From: CAYVAP01 sp964343195
GTDB lineage: Bacteria; Bacteroidota; Bacteroidia; J057
Reading direction: 5' to 3'
Assembly (NCBI GenBank): GCA_964343195.1
Contig: CAYFIR010000021.1
Span: 1-60,125, forward strand
DNA length: 60,125 bases
Shown: piece by piece, positions 18,790 through 27,930 of the stretch
Numbering within the stretch: position 1 is the stretch's first letter
Layout of the letters: each line of letters begins with the position of its first letter
Made by a program: the position numbers and the translations under genes
The notes under the pieces: generated by a model
Told to the model about the DNA's origin: nothing
Database searches by the model: none
Seen by the model: the letters and a program-made list of their open reading frames with translations, nothing else

Positions 18790-19953
18790 TCAGTCCTGCT
18801 GAGGACCGTACTCAGACATGATGCTCATGATCTGGATCATGAGTTGAAACGAGGTGCTCGGTTTATGGATCTGGTTGACAGTTCCGGTGAGATACACATC
18901 CCAATCAGGACTATAGAAGGCAAAAGCCCCCGAAAGGCCAGAGTGGCCTACCAGTACCGGGAGCTTTTTGCCCCCTGTCATGGCTGCGCCAAACTGGAAG
19001 CGGGACACCCCGGTGCCATACTCGAGCGGGAAGAAGATCTTGTTCCATTCCTGTTGAATCTCATCCAGGTATGCCTCTGGGAACAGCTCTCCCTGAAAAA
19101 ATGCCCTAAGGAAAGTGTAGCCCTCGTCAACAGTGGACACGATAGCTCCATCAGCCCCGAAAGAAGCCATGGCCATGGGGATAGAGGTGGCCTCCTCCTT
19201 GAAATAAATCGGCTTGGGGGTATTATCGGTAGGATCGGTGTAGAGGTAGGTATGCTCCAACCCCAGCGGCTGGAATATGTACTGCTCGTACGCCTCTGCG
19301 ATGGACATGCCGCTGACCTGTTCGATGATTTCCCCCAGTAGCTGAAAGTTGGTATCCGAATAATGGGCCTTTCCTGGCTTGCCTGGTTCAAACTCGGGTT
19401 TCATTTCCTTGGCCCAGGTCCATACCTCAGCACGCGACCAGGCGAGGTCCTGGCTTTGGGAAATGCGTTCTTCCAGCGTTTCCCCATCCTGCTTGTGCTG
19501 AAAATAGTCTGGCAAACCAGAGGTATGCCCCAGTAGCTGTCTCACGGTGATCTCAGGGGCATGGTCAGTGCCCCGATACACATGCAGGCCATCGAGGATA
19601 TCGGTTCCGAGGTATTGATCCAGCCGATCATCCAGTGACATCAGACCCTGATCCACCAGTTTCAGGACCACTGCGGTGGTGTAGAGCTTGGTAACACTGG
19701 CGATAAAGTACGGTGTCTCGACTTCAAGGTCGCCAGCCGCGCTGTTCCAGGAGAAACTGCCGTCTGTCGATTCGACTTTTACTACCGTCCCAAAGATGTT
19801 TTTGTCCTCGACCTGCTCGTCGATCAGGGCCTGAAGCTCAGCCTTCAGCCCTTCCTGGTCTGTGGTGGGAAAAGGATGCTGAGCATCGCCGCAGGAAGTG
19901 ATCAGAACAGAAAGCAGGGGCAGAATCAGGGCAATGAAAATTAACTGTCGCAT
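18790..19953 (-). CDS. serine hydrolase lipoprotein, beta-lactamase class C/S12 family
   Basis: A 387-residue protein with a lipoprotein signal (LLSVLITSC, Cys about 21). The active-site motifs of the class C group are visible: SVTK near residue 89-92 (SxxK), YSDTN near 198 (YxN) and HSGLSG near 348, replacing KTG. Proteins of this type are mostly D-aminopeptidases, esterases or peptidoglycan-related hydrolases, and few are resistance enzymes. It would face the periplasm or the surface. No operon partner is seen. Confidence 0.88.
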   Translation of the reverse strand: MRQLIFIALILPLLSVLITSCGDAQHPFPTTDQEGLKAELQALIDEQVEDKNIFGTVVKVESTDGSFSWNSAAGDLEVETPYFIASVTKLYTTAVVLKLVDQGLMSLDDRLDQYLGTDILDGLHVYRGTDHAPEITVRQLLGHTSGLPDYFQHKQDGETLEERISQSQDLAWSRAEVWTWAKEMKPEFEPGKPGKAHYSDTNFQLLGEIIEQVSGMSIAEAYEQYIFQPLGLEHTYLYTDPTDNTPKPIYFKEEATSIPMAMASFGADGAIVSTVDEGYTFLRAFFQGELFPEAYLDEIQQEWNKIFFPLEYGTGVSRFQFGAAMTGGKKLPVLVGHSGLSGAFAFYSPDWDVYLTGTVNQIHKPSTSFQLMIQIMSIMSEYGPQQD

Positions 19954-20124
19954 GAATGATGGTTCTTTGTGGTGTTTGATTTGGGCGAATGATGATCCGC
20001 CTGAATTTCATATTCACCACAAAGATGGAGGGCACCCCTGCGAGGTGCGCACGGAATAATGATTCCGAACCTATCCGTGAGATTCCGTACTTTTTGCCGG
20101 TCAAAGCCCAATAGGATTCACATT

Positions 20125-20152
20125 GCCTCTCGCCTCTCGCCTCTCGCCTCTC
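20125..20152. repeat. tandem repeat, four copies of GCCTCTC
   Basis: Four perfect copies of the 7-bp unit GCCTCTC, ending 6 bp before the stop of the AraC-type regulator gene. It could expand or contract by slippage. Confidence 0.9.
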
Positions 20153-20158
20153 AAAATC

Positions 20159-21949
20159 TCAAATCCCTTCCTGCTGCCTGAGCCAGGCTTTGGGTGTCAT
20201 CCCTTCCTGCTTTTTGAAGAAGGTATTGAAAACTGTCTTGGAGTTGAAGCCGCTTTCATAAGCCATTCCCAAAATAGTGAGCTGACCGACTTTGTCCGTT
20301 TCTGCGATTCGCTTAAAATGCTCCAGGCGATACTGGTTGATCACTTCGTTGAAGTTGCGGCCAAATAAGGTGTTGATCAGATAGGAGAGCTTGTTGGGAT
20401 GCAGGCGGATGGATTCAGCCAGACCAGACAGGCTGAGTTGCGGGTCGAGGTAGGGCCGCTCCTTTTCCAGGAAATCTGTCATTCGTTGCTTCATACGCTT
20501 CAACTCGGCCGAATCTGGTTGACTGGAGCGTGGAGCCTCAGCTTCCTGCACAGTTGGGAGAACCAGGCGGGGCATTTCCAGCTCATCGAAGCTGTATATC
20601 TCCGTCAGGCTTTGCAATAAGGGCTCGTAGCGAAAGTTGATGATGCTTCCCCTTTTCTCGGCAACCAGTAGTTTCAGTGCTTCCCATGCCGCCTGAGTAT
20701 GGTTGGAATGGGCAAGGAGATAGAGCTCCCAGGGGATGAACTGCGCAGCGGTTGCGGCCCCTGTCAGCTTGGCAACCTCTGCGTCGTCTAGCGTGGTGGG
20801 TTCCTGATTGATGGCCTGGAAGAGCTGTCGCCTCATTTGGGCTTTGCCTGCTGGTAGGTTGAGGAGCATTTTCTCGAAAGAATCCTGCTGATTGAGCCAG
20901 ATCAGGCACAGCAACCTGACTTCGTGCGCCAGTTCCAGGTCAGGCTTTAGTTCTGCCGCGCGATCCAGGTGAGAGAGGGCCGATTGGTAATTTTGCAGAA
21001 AATAAAACAGCTGCCCCAACGTGAAGTGGTGATTGGCCGAAAGGGGACTCACTTCCAGGGCCTTTCGCAGATAGCGCTCAGCCTCCTCAAAATACCCATT
21101 GGCCATCAGGAGTTCGGTCATTCCTTCCAGGGCGTCGTCGTAAGACGGATTCAGGGCCAGGGCCTGGCGGAGGTGATGATGGGCCTCCTGAAAGTCCCAT
21201 TCGCTCCAGAGGCTGCGCCCGACCAGGGACATGTGGTATTCCGGGAGGTCGGTATTGAGTGCTTTGCCCTTCCAGAAATTCTCCATGGCCTTGGCATAGC
21301 CAGCCTCATGTGGCATAAAGCCCCAGGTGGCCAGCACGCCGTAGCACTGGAGATTCGCATAATATGCCCGGGCAAATCCCGGGTCGACTGCGACCGCTTC
21401 ATCATAGCAGGTGATGGCTTTTTCAAGACTTTCGGGTGTCCACTGCAATTGGTAAAATCGCCCTTTCAGATATAGCTCGAAAGCCTGTACCTGAGCGGTA
21501 GGCTGCTGCACCAGGTGATCCTGGATTTCGAAGTGCCCAAAGTGCTCCCGGATTTTATGGGCGATGAGCAGGCTGATTTCGTCCTCCAGGGCAAAAATAT
21601 CCTCGAGTTTTCGGTCAAAGGTCTCGGACCAGAGGTGCATACCGTCTTCGACGTTGATGAGCTGGGCCGTGATCCGCACCCGATTCCTGGCCTTGCGCAC
21701 ACTACCTTCAAGGATATTTTTCACGCCAAGCTGTTGGCCAATTTCGCGGACATCCAGGGGCTTCGCTTTAAACGCAAAGCTGGAGGTTCTGGAAATCACT
21801 TTCAATCCTTCAATTTGGGCCAGGGCATTGATGATTTCCTCGGTGATGCCATCGCTGAAGTATTCCTGGTCGGGGTCTGAACTCAGGTTGACAAAGGGAA
21901 GTACGGCAATGGATCTGGAGGAATTAGGGGAAGGTAAATTGATCGCCAT
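20159..21949 (-). CDS. AraC-type regulator with FlgO-like and TPR sensor domains
   Basis: About 596 residues. The N-terminus (SIAVLPFVNLSSDPDQEYFSDG, residues about 12-140) is the FlgO/TolB-N-like domain seen in adenylate cyclase-like and CadC-like TPR regulators. TPR repeats fill about 150-400 (AFELYLKGRFYQLQ, ITCYDEAVAVDPGFARAYYA). The last 100 residues form an AraC HTH_18 domain (LAESIRLHPNKLSYLINTLF, GMAYESGFNSKTVFNTFFKK). It is a soluble DNA-binding regulator whose input probably comes by protein contact. The ATG at 21949 is chosen over a TTG at 21985. It is divergent from the histidine phosphatase gene. Confidence 0.85.
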   Translation of the reverse strand: MAINLPSPNSSRSIAVLPFVNLSSDPDQEYFSDGITEEIINALAQIEGLKVISRTSSFAFKAKPLDVREIGQQLGVKNILEGSVRKARNRVRITAQLINVEDGMHLWSETFDRKLEDIFALEDEISLLIAHKIREHFGHFEIQDHLVQQPTAQVQAFELYLKGRFYQLQWTPESLEKAITCYDEAVAVDPGFARAYYANLQCYGVLATWGFMPHEAGYAKAMENFWKGKALNTDLPEYHMSLVGRSLWSEWDFQEAHHHLRQALALNPSYDDALEGMTELLMANGYFEEAERYLRKALEVSPLSANHHFTLGQLFYFLQNYQSALSHLDRAAELKPDLELAHEVRLLCLIWLNQQDSFEKMLLNLPAGKAQMRRQLFQAINQEPTTLDDAEVAKLTGAATAAQFIPWELYLLAHSNHTQAAWEALKLLVAEKRGSIINFRYEPLLQSLTEIYSFDELEMPRLVLPTVQEAEAPRSSQPDSAELKRMKQRMTDFLEKERPYLDPQLSLSGLAESIRLHPNKLSYLINTLFGRNFNEVINQYRLEHFKRIAETDKVGQLTILGMAYESGFNSKTVFNTFFKKQEGMTPKAWLRQQEGI

Positions 21950-22109
21950 AGGATCCAATTTCAGGATTATCGCTGTTTCACGCAATGAGGGACTCTATAA
22001 CATATTGCATCCAAAGACATGGAAGGTTGCATTATACGGAGGAGTTGTATCTTGAAAAAGTGGCATTTATTCATTGCCTCCCTTCCTGATTCACCTCCAA
22101 CCCCGAAGC

Positions 22110-22634
22110 ATGAAATTCTGGATTCCGTTATGCTCTATTGCCTTTATTTGTGCCTGTCAGGCTCCAGTAGATTCACCGAATCAAGAGAGCACCCCTCTCA
22201 CTACCCTGATCCTCCTGCGCCACGCCGAGCAGGATGCCTCGCAGGGAGAAGATCCCCCGCTGAGCGAAATCGGGCAACAACGAGCCGATCAATTGGCAAG
22301 AATGCTGGGAACGGCTGAGATAGACGCCCTGTATGCGACTCCTTACCGCCGAACCATGGCGACTGCTCAACCGTTGGCTGAGGCGCTGGGCAAAACCATT
22401 CAGTCATATGATCCAGATCAGGACCTGCGCGAGACGGCGACTCATTTTCTGGAAAAGCACCCAGGCCAAACCCTTCTGGTGGTAGGCCACAGCAGTACAG
22501 TCCCCGGGCTGGTGAATGCCCTGATCGGCGAGAATCGCTACGAATCGCTAGCTAAATCTGCCTTTGGGGATCTATTCGTGGTCACGAAAGGGGATAGTAG
22601 TCAGGTTGCAGTTACGCTGGTAAAGATGCCGTAG
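22110..22634 (+). CDS. histidine phosphatase (phosphoglycerate mutase-like) lipoprotein
   Basis: A 174-residue protein. LILLRHAEQ at about 32-40 is the RHG-type motif in its RHA form. The second catalytic His is in LLVVGHSSTVPGL near 130. MKFWIPLCSIAFICAC gives a lipoprotein signal with lipobox ICAC, so the enzyme is extracytoplasmic. The ATG at 22110 is preferred to a TTG at 22074. The substrate is unknown; SixA-like or general phosphatase activity is possible. Confidence 0.85.
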   Translation: MKFWIPLCSIAFICACQAPVDSPNQESTPLTTLILLRHAEQDASQGEDPPLSEIGQQRADQLARMLGTAEIDALYATPYRRTMATAQPLAEALGKTIQSYDPDQDLRETATHFLEKHPGQTLLVVGHSSTVPGLVNALIGENRYESLAKSAFGDLFVVTKGDSSQVAVTLVKMP

Positions 22635-22635
22635 G

Positions 22636-23226
22636 TCAGCTGTTTTTCAGCTGAGATAGATCCAGCTCGAAACCTGGCAGTACATTACCGCCCGGAAGGG
22701 GCTGGTCAAAGGTCGTGATGGATTCGGTCTGACCATCGGCGTAGTAGATAAAGGCCTGTTCCTCTGCAGGATCGATCAGCCATGCCATCCGGCAGCCATT
22801 TTCGATCCATTCCACCATTTTTTCCTGCAAAACGGGCAGCCGATCGGAGGGGGATCTCAGCTCCACCACAAAATCCGGGCATAGCGGAGGAAAGCCTTCC
22901 TTCTCGGCCTCAGTAAGGGCATCCCATCGCTCTTGCAGGACGAAGGCCGCATCTGGAGCCCGCATGGCGCCGCTGGGCAGGATAAATCCGCCGTTGGAGT
23001 CAAAGACTTTTCCGAGTTGATATTTTCTGTTCCAGGTACCTAGATCGATAATCAGGTCTGCGTTGTGGTGGCTGGTGTTTCCTCCTGATGGGGCCATGAT
23101 GATGATTTTTCCACTTGCGTCGCGCTCGATGCGTAGGTCGCGGTTGACCTGGCAAAACTCATAGAGCTCCTGGTCTGACCAGTGCCAGTCGTGGGGTATG
23201 CTGATGTTTAGGTACCGAGGTTCCAT
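22636..23226 (-). CDS. Uma2 family endonuclease-like protein (DUF820)
   Basis: A 196-residue protein with the PD-(D/E)XK-like core of the Uma2 family: MRAPDAAFVLQERW near 100, PDFVVELRSPSD near 131, and KMVEWIENGCRMAWLIDP near 150-167. The family is widespread and often linked to mobile DNA, but its role is poorly known. It converges with the phosphatase gene (stops 2 bp apart). Confidence 0.85.
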   Translation of the reverse strand: MEPRYLNISIPHDWHWSDQELYEFCQVNRDLRIERDASGKIIIMAPSGGNTSHHNADLIIDLGTWNRKYQLGKVFDSNGGFILPSGAMRAPDAAFVLQERWDALTEAEKEGFPPLCPDFVVELRSPSDRLPVLQEKMVEWIENGCRMAWLIDPAEEQAFIYYADGQTESITTFDQPLPGGNVLPGFELDLSQLKNS

Positions 23227-23333
23227 ACTGAAAGATACGGATTATCGGGGAGAATGGCCATTTCACAAGGCTGGTTACATTTCCTTGCCGCTGGGATACA
23301 AAGAGAAAATTCACCCTTTATTCTCTCTCCATT

Positions 23334-25256
23334 ATGCGTTTGAAAATTACCTTACTGGCATTTTTCTGCTCAGTGTTCATGCTTTCTGCCCAGCCCAGCT
23401 GGCGCACCGTCTATAGTTTTGGGGCGGGATCCAGTACCCCTGGCAGCGATGCATTCGAGATAGGGGGAAGAATCTATTTCAACGGAAATACTTCCGCTAG
23501 TGGAAATGAAGCATGGGCCTCTGATGGAAGCATAGTTGGGACCCAGCAGCTAATAGACCTTTATCCCGGATCGATCAGTTCATTTCCCCGAGCCTATACT
23601 GAATTCAATGGGGAGGTGATTTTTTATGGAAATTCTTCCACTTATGGATGGGAGATGTTTAAAACTGATGGCACTCCAGCTGGCACCGGTCTTAAGATGG
23701 ATCTGAACCCCGGTTCAGGGGCAGGGATCACCACCACTATAGGGAATCCCTGGATCGTGATGGGAAGCAACCTGATCATGCGGGCTGATCTCGGAGGAGG
23801 GCTGGATACTGAGCTTTATTTAAGCGATGGCACCACAGCCGGTACTGCGCTGATCAAAGAAATCAATACTTCTGGTAGCTGTGCCTGTAGCAATTTCACC
23901 AAGGTAGGAAGTTGGGTTATTTTTTCTGCAACTGATGGAACGAATGGAATTGAACTCTACCGAACCGACGGGACAAACCCTGGAACGGGGATGATCCTGG
24001 ATATCAATTCTATCGGGGATAGTGATCCGGTGAATTTCTATCCCTTCGGAACCAATAAAATGCTCTTTTCAGCGGATGACGGAGCAAATGGTCGCGAATT
24101 ATGGGTAACAGATGGTACCCCAGGAGGAACCATGATGGTCAAAAATATCAACCCTGGTGGAGACAGCTATCCTACGAATTTTTTCACCTTCGGAGGCAAG
24201 GTCTACTTCATAGCGGATGATGGAACCAATGGCATAGAAATGTGGGTAACTGACGGAACACCCGCCGGGACGATGCTGTTCAAGGACATAGACCCGGCAG
24301 GTGATGGAATGGGGTACTTTACATCCAGAATCATTGCATCCAACTTTATCGAGTTCAATGGAAAATTCTATTTCATAGCTGATGATGGCACCAATGGATA
24401 CGAATTGTGGGAGAGTGATGGCACACCCGGCAATACTCAAATGGTAGTAGATCTCAATCCCGGAGGTGATGGCGCTTCTGTCGTGTATGACATTGTCGAA
24501 GTCGGAGGCTTTCTCTGGTATCAAGGTAGTGATGGAAGCAGCGGCATTGAGGTAGTTTACAGCAATGGAACACCTGCCGGCACCGGGGCGGTGGACTTGA
24601 TTAGTGGCGCAACAGCAACCATCCCTCGTGCTTTCGTTGGCCTGGGTAACGAGGTGTTTGTACTGGGAAGATCCAGTGCAGATTTGATCTGGCGTATGTA
24701 TGCGATAGATGCTTCTACGCTGCCATTTCCGGTTGAGTGGCTGGATTTTGAAGCGGCACTCAATCCCGACCAGTCCGTGTCGTTGCAATGGCAGACAGCC
24801 TCTGAAAAGAACAATCACTACTTCACGGTGGAGCACAGCCTCGACGGAGAGCCTTTCGAAGAGATCGGGCAGGTACTCGGAGTGGGTAATTCCGATGATG
24901 TCCAGAGCTATCGCTACCTGCATCACCAACCTGAACCCGGCCAGCACCAGTATCGCATTCGCCAGACCGATCTCGATGGGCAGTCCAGTCATTCGTCCAT
25001 TTTGGCACTTTCTATAGGGCAGGAAAATGTGCCCAGGTGGAGCACGATTGATCCAGGCAGCAGGTATGAGATTCAACTTCCCAGAGCTGAATATCCATAC
25101 CACTTCTCCATAATTGACGGACAGGGTAGGGTAGTGCAAACAGGCCAGACCGAGGGAACTTCTTATGTGCTGGATATAAGCTTTTTAGCAAAGGGAGTAT
25201 ATACCCTGGAGTGCCATGGGCCTTCGCAAACCTGGACCCATCGGGTGATTCGGTAG
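23334..25256 (+). CDS. secreted ELWxxDGT-repeat protein with T9SS sorting domain
   Basis: A 640-residue protein with signal peptide MRLKITLLAFFCSVFMLSAQ. At least seven repeats of about 50 residues contain E-[LM]-[WYF]-x-[ST]-DG-T-x-x-GT, such as ELWVTDGTPGGT and ELYLSDGTTAGT, each followed by a DxNPGG-like segment; these form a beta-propeller-like array. Residues about 465-555 form a linker typical of T9SS proteins (VEWLDFEAALNPDQSVSLQW), and the end (FSIIDGQGRVVQTG, SFLAKGVYTLE) is a sorting domain. It is likely surface-bound or released; the ligand is unknown. The IS element begins 26 bp after the stop. Confidence 0.88.
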   Translation: MRLKITLLAFFCSVFMLSAQPSWRTVYSFGAGSSTPGSDAFEIGGRIYFNGNTSASGNEAWASDGSIVGTQQLIDLYPGSISSFPRAYTEFNGEVIFYGNSSTYGWEMFKTDGTPAGTGLKMDLNPGSGAGITTTIGNPWIVMGSNLIMRADLGGGLDTELYLSDGTTAGTALIKEINTSGSCACSNFTKVGSWVIFSATDGTNGIELYRTDGTNPGTGMILDINSIGDSDPVNFYPFGTNKMLFSADDGANGRELWVTDGTPGGTMMVKNINPGGDSYPTNFFTFGGKVYFIADDGTNGIEMWVTDGTPAGTMLFKDIDPAGDGMGYFTSRIIASNFIEFNGKFYFIADDGTNGYELWESDGTPGNTQMVVDLNPGGDGASVVYDIVEVGGFLWYQGSDGSSGIEVVYSNGTPAGTGAVDLISGATATIPRAFVGLGNEVFVLGRSSADLIWRMYAIDASTLPFPVEWLDFEAALNPDQSVSLQWQTASEKNNHYFTVEHSLDGEPFEEIGQVLGVGNSDDVQSYRYLHHQPEPGQHQYRIRQTDLDGQSSHSSILALSIGQENVPRWSTIDPGSRYEIQLPRAEYPYHFSIIDGQGRVVQTGQTEGTSYVLDISFLAKGVYTLECHGPSQTWTHRVIR

Positions 25257-25410
25257 GTGTAGCAGGAAATAGCATCATTGGTGAGGCCGTCTCAAAAGTG
25301 AGGCGGTCTTTTTTATTTTGTGTTTGTCTTGTCCTAAGTCAGCTGGCCTTTACTTAGGCTATTCTTTCTGATGGTATGGCTCTAATGTTGTATGGGGCTC
25401 TCTTTTCCCT

Positions 25411-26331
25411 CTAAGCGGCCTTATGGCTGCCTTTCCAGGGGAATAAGGTCTCATTGGGCTTCTTGCGGCTTGTGTTAGCGGCCAGTTTTCGACAGTTGTG
25501 AGCAATAGCGTGTAAGCTCACTTCCACTTCTACCTTTTGGTTGCCTCTAAGCATGAGTCTCCTGAAGTGGTGATTGTGTTTGAGGATACCAAAGGCTGCT
25601 TCTACCTCTACATTTCGACGTTTCCGCTCTTCGATCCCCTCTGGGCTATCAAGCTTTTCTCGGGCCTGGGCCTTAAACTGATTCAACTTGTGGTTGACCG
25701 AGATAATCCGGTTTTCTTTACTCTTGTGACACTGGCCTCTGAGGGGACATCCCTGACAGTTTTGAGCCTGATAGCGGGTATAAGTTTGTTCGTAGCCTGA
25801 GGCGGTTTTACGTTTAGGAGTGCCAATGTTGTGCATCTTCTGCCCCATCGGACAGACGTAGTAATCCTGTTCCTCGTTGTAGTGCAGGCTATTGGGATGG
25901 AAAGGGTATTTCTTCTTGAACCTAGCCGTAGTCTCTTTGTGAAAGGTATTATACTTAACCAGGGCATTGATCTGCTCATCGGCTAAGTATTGGTAGTTTT
26001 CTTCTGATCCATATCCACTGTCAGCTACTACTTGATCGGGCATCTGGCTATAAAGGGCCTCGTATTGTTCCAAATGAGGAATCAGGGTCAAGGTATCGGT
26101 AGGATTGGGATGCAAACTGTAGTGCACCACGTATTGATTATTCGTACTGGCTTGCAGATTATAGCCCGGCTTGAGCTGCCCATTCTTCATATGGTCGTCC
26201 TTCATCCGCATGAAGGTGGCATCAGGATCAGTCTTCGAATAGCTGTTACGATTCCCCATAACCGCCAGTTGCTCTTCATATTGAGCTAGCTTCTCAGGCC
26301 AGTTTTTGGCCGCGTACTTAACCTTCTGGAC
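25411..26331 (-). CDS. IS1182-type transposase, C-terminal part (frame 2)
   Basis: The continuation of the transposase in a shifted frame. It opens with VQKVKYAAKNWPEKLAQYEE just after the A10 run and carries the family block GNRNSYSKTDPDATFMRMK, the second catalytic Asp region VADSGYGSEENYQYL, the Cys cluster CPMGQK / CQGCPLRGQC and the conserved RRNVEVEAAFGILKHNH with the catalytic Glu. Without a +1 shift it would have to start internally at ATG 26259. Joined to the first part it makes a protein of about 533 residues, normal for the family. Confidence 0.85.
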   Translation of the reverse strand, partial: VQKVKYAAKNWPEKLAQYEEQLAVMGNRNSYSKTDPDATFMRMKDDHMKNGQLKPGYNLQASTNNQYVVHYSLHPNPTDTLTLIPHLEQYEALYSQMPDQVVADSGYGSEENYQYLADEQINALVKYNTFHKETTARFKKKYPFHPNSLHYNEEQDYYVCPMGQKMHNIGTPKRKTASGYEQTYTRYQAQNCQGCPLRGQCHKSKENRIISVNHKLNQFKAQAREKLDSPEGIEERKRRNVEVEAAFGILKHNHHFRRLMLRGNQKVEVEVSLHAIAHNCRKLAANTSRKKPNETLFPWKGSHKAA

Positions 26332-27013
26332 TTTTTTTTTTATCTGCCTCAGGAGCCTGCTTCAGCGCCTGATCGATCTGCTCAATGGTCTGTGCCACCG
26401 CCTTAGGATCAAGCTGTTCAAAGTCGCAGGGCCGGGTGTCCATCAGTTCTTCTTTGGCCACCTGCTGGGCATAGCTCCATAATTCCTCCAGTTGGCTGGA
26501 GATGCGTTCACGGCTGTTCTTAATCCGCTTGCCCCAGACAAAGCTATAGCGATTGGCATTGGCCTCTAGCTTGGTCCCATCGGTGTACAAAAGCTTAATA
26601 TCCAATTGCCCTTGTTCATGCAGAAGCAGCACAATTTGAGAAAAAACCGACTTTACTACTCCCTTCAGCCGTTCAGAGCGAAAGCGATTAATTGAATGGT
26701 GATCTGGGCGATTACCCCCAGCAAGCCACATAAAATGGATGTTCTCATCGATGGCCGTCTCTAGCTTGCGCGAAGAATATACATTCCGAAGATACCCATA
26801 GACGATCACCTTGAGCAGCATCCGAGGATGATAGCTCGGACGACCACCGCCCTTATACTGCCCTATAACCTCACTCAAATCTATCTGATCGATAACCTGA
26901 CTGACCAAACGAACCGGATGATCTGAAGAAATCAACGAATCTAAGGAAGGGGGGAGCAGTTGGAGCTGATTAGGATCGTAATGAATGAACAATTGGCTCG
27001 AGGACTTTGACAT
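26318..27013 (-). CDS. IS1182-type transposase, N-terminal part (frame 1)
   Basis: 231 residues with the DUF772-type N-terminal domain (PPSLDSLISSDHPVRLVSQV, GGGRPSYHPRMLLKVIVYGY) and the first catalytic Asp in KLLYTDGTKLEANANRYSF. It ends at a stop 21 bases after a run of ten A (minus strand, 26332-26341). The ATG at 27013 is preferred to a TTG at 27031. The intact gene would need nine A in the run, or slippage there. Confidence 0.88.
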   Translation of the reverse strand: MSKSSSQLFIHYDPNQLQLLPPSLDSLISSDHPVRLVSQVIDQIDLSEVIGQYKGGGRPSYHPRMLLKVIVYGYLRNVYSSRKLETAIDENIHFMWLAGGNRPDHHSINRFRSERLKGVVKSVFSQIVLLLHEQGQLDIKLLYTDGTKLEANANRYSFVWGKRIKNSRERISSQLEELWSYAQQVAKEELMDTRPCDFEQLDPKAVAQTIEQIDQALKQAPEADKKKSPEG

Positions 27014-27250
27014 GAAAGAAGATACGAACAACCACTCACATTAACCTCCTAAATAGAAAATGAGACCGCCCCTTTTGAGACGGCCTCTTACTCTGTTTGG
27101 AGGGGGGCTGCAACTTTCCGTTTTGCCAACTGTATTTCCAATCAAAACCCGCGATACAAGGCTCCCCTTTTCTGCCTGTAGCGTGCGTTTTTCAGCAGGG
27201 CAAATACGATTTAGGACCTCCCAATTTTTAACCCAAACCAACTCTTCACG

Positions 27251-27811
27251 ATGAAACCACAGAAGCTGATTCTTGCCCCGTTTTTTGCCATGCTGGCTTT
27301 TCTATGGTCCTGCGACCTGGTAACCATTACGCCATCCGATCTCATTGATTTTGATAGAATCGAGACCTTCCTGACCGACTCCCTGGGGATGAGTTCCTGC
27401 GCCATCGGGGACACCGCTGATTATTCGGTTTTGCCTCCTGCTGCGCAGGATTACCTCATAACCTATCATGCTCAGGATAGTGTCGGAATGGTGGTAACCT
27501 ATTCCAATAGCCTGGATACCCTATATGAAACCGAGCTTTTCACTCCGGATGAAGCAGGCTACCTGTACTTTGATGTAAATGGAGATATTGCCAGGGTTGA
27601 GGAAGGGGCCAGCGATGAGCAGCGTGCCATAGCGGACTCTGTTTTGAATGGACTCATGTTCCAGATTCTGGGTATCGACGGCGATGATGTGGACCTGGCC
27701 TGGTCTTACAATAGCTTTGCCCTGTATGAGTTCAAACTTTCTGAAGATAAAGAAATGCTACTCTGGCAAAACGACGGTGAGTCCTGCTATCAGTTTGCTG
27801 CGACAGAGTAA
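27251..27811 (+). CDS. hypothetical lipoprotein
   Basis: A 186-residue protein with a lipoprotein signal peptide (ILAPFFAMLAFLWSC, Cys about 21). The mature part is acidic and soluble with no motif I recognise; it has two Cys (SSCAIG and ESCYQF) that could pair. It is preceded by the IS element and followed by a strong terminator, so it is transcribed alone. Confidence 0.65.
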   Translation: MKPQKLILAPFFAMLAFLWSCDLVTITPSDLIDFDRIETFLTDSLGMSSCAIGDTADYSVLPPAAQDYLITYHAQDSVGMVVTYSNSLDTLYETELFTPDEAGYLYFDVNGDIARVEEGASDEQRAIADSVLNGLMFQILGIDGDDVDLAWSYNSFALYEFKLSEDKEMLLWQNDGESCYQFAATE

Positions 27812-27844
27812 TGCCTTATTCCGAAGCGAAATGCTGACAAAAAC

Positions 27845-27880
27845 GCCCCCACTTATCCTGCGATGAGTGGGGGCTATTTC
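27845..27880 (+). terminator. rho-independent terminator
   Basis: GCCCCCACT (27845-27853) pairs with AGTGGGGGC (27866-27874), then TATTTCT. It ends the lipoprotein gene; the A run upstream (27838-27843) allows some use on the other strand for the kinase gene. Confidence 0.8.
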
Positions 27881-27930
27881 TATGATTCATGCTGGGAAAG
27901 TGGAAACATGCTACTTGCCGAATCACACGT

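Larger units (their letters stand above)
25283..27087 (-). mobile_element. IS1182-family-like insertion sequence
   Basis: An element of about 1.8 kb bounded by inverted repeats: GAGGCCGTCTCAAAAG at 25283-25298 and its complement at 27072-27087, with further partial pairing inside (GGCGGTCT). It encodes a DDE transposase in two frames. No target-site duplication is evident at the flanks. It lies between the ELWxxDGT protein and a small lipoprotein gene and disrupts neither. Confidence 0.9.

Noticed and set aside
24099..25139. A 346-residue open frame antisense to the ELWxxDGT-repeat gene
   Set aside because: It is a shadow of the repeated coding sequence; the plus-strand product has a signal peptide, repeats and a sorting domain.
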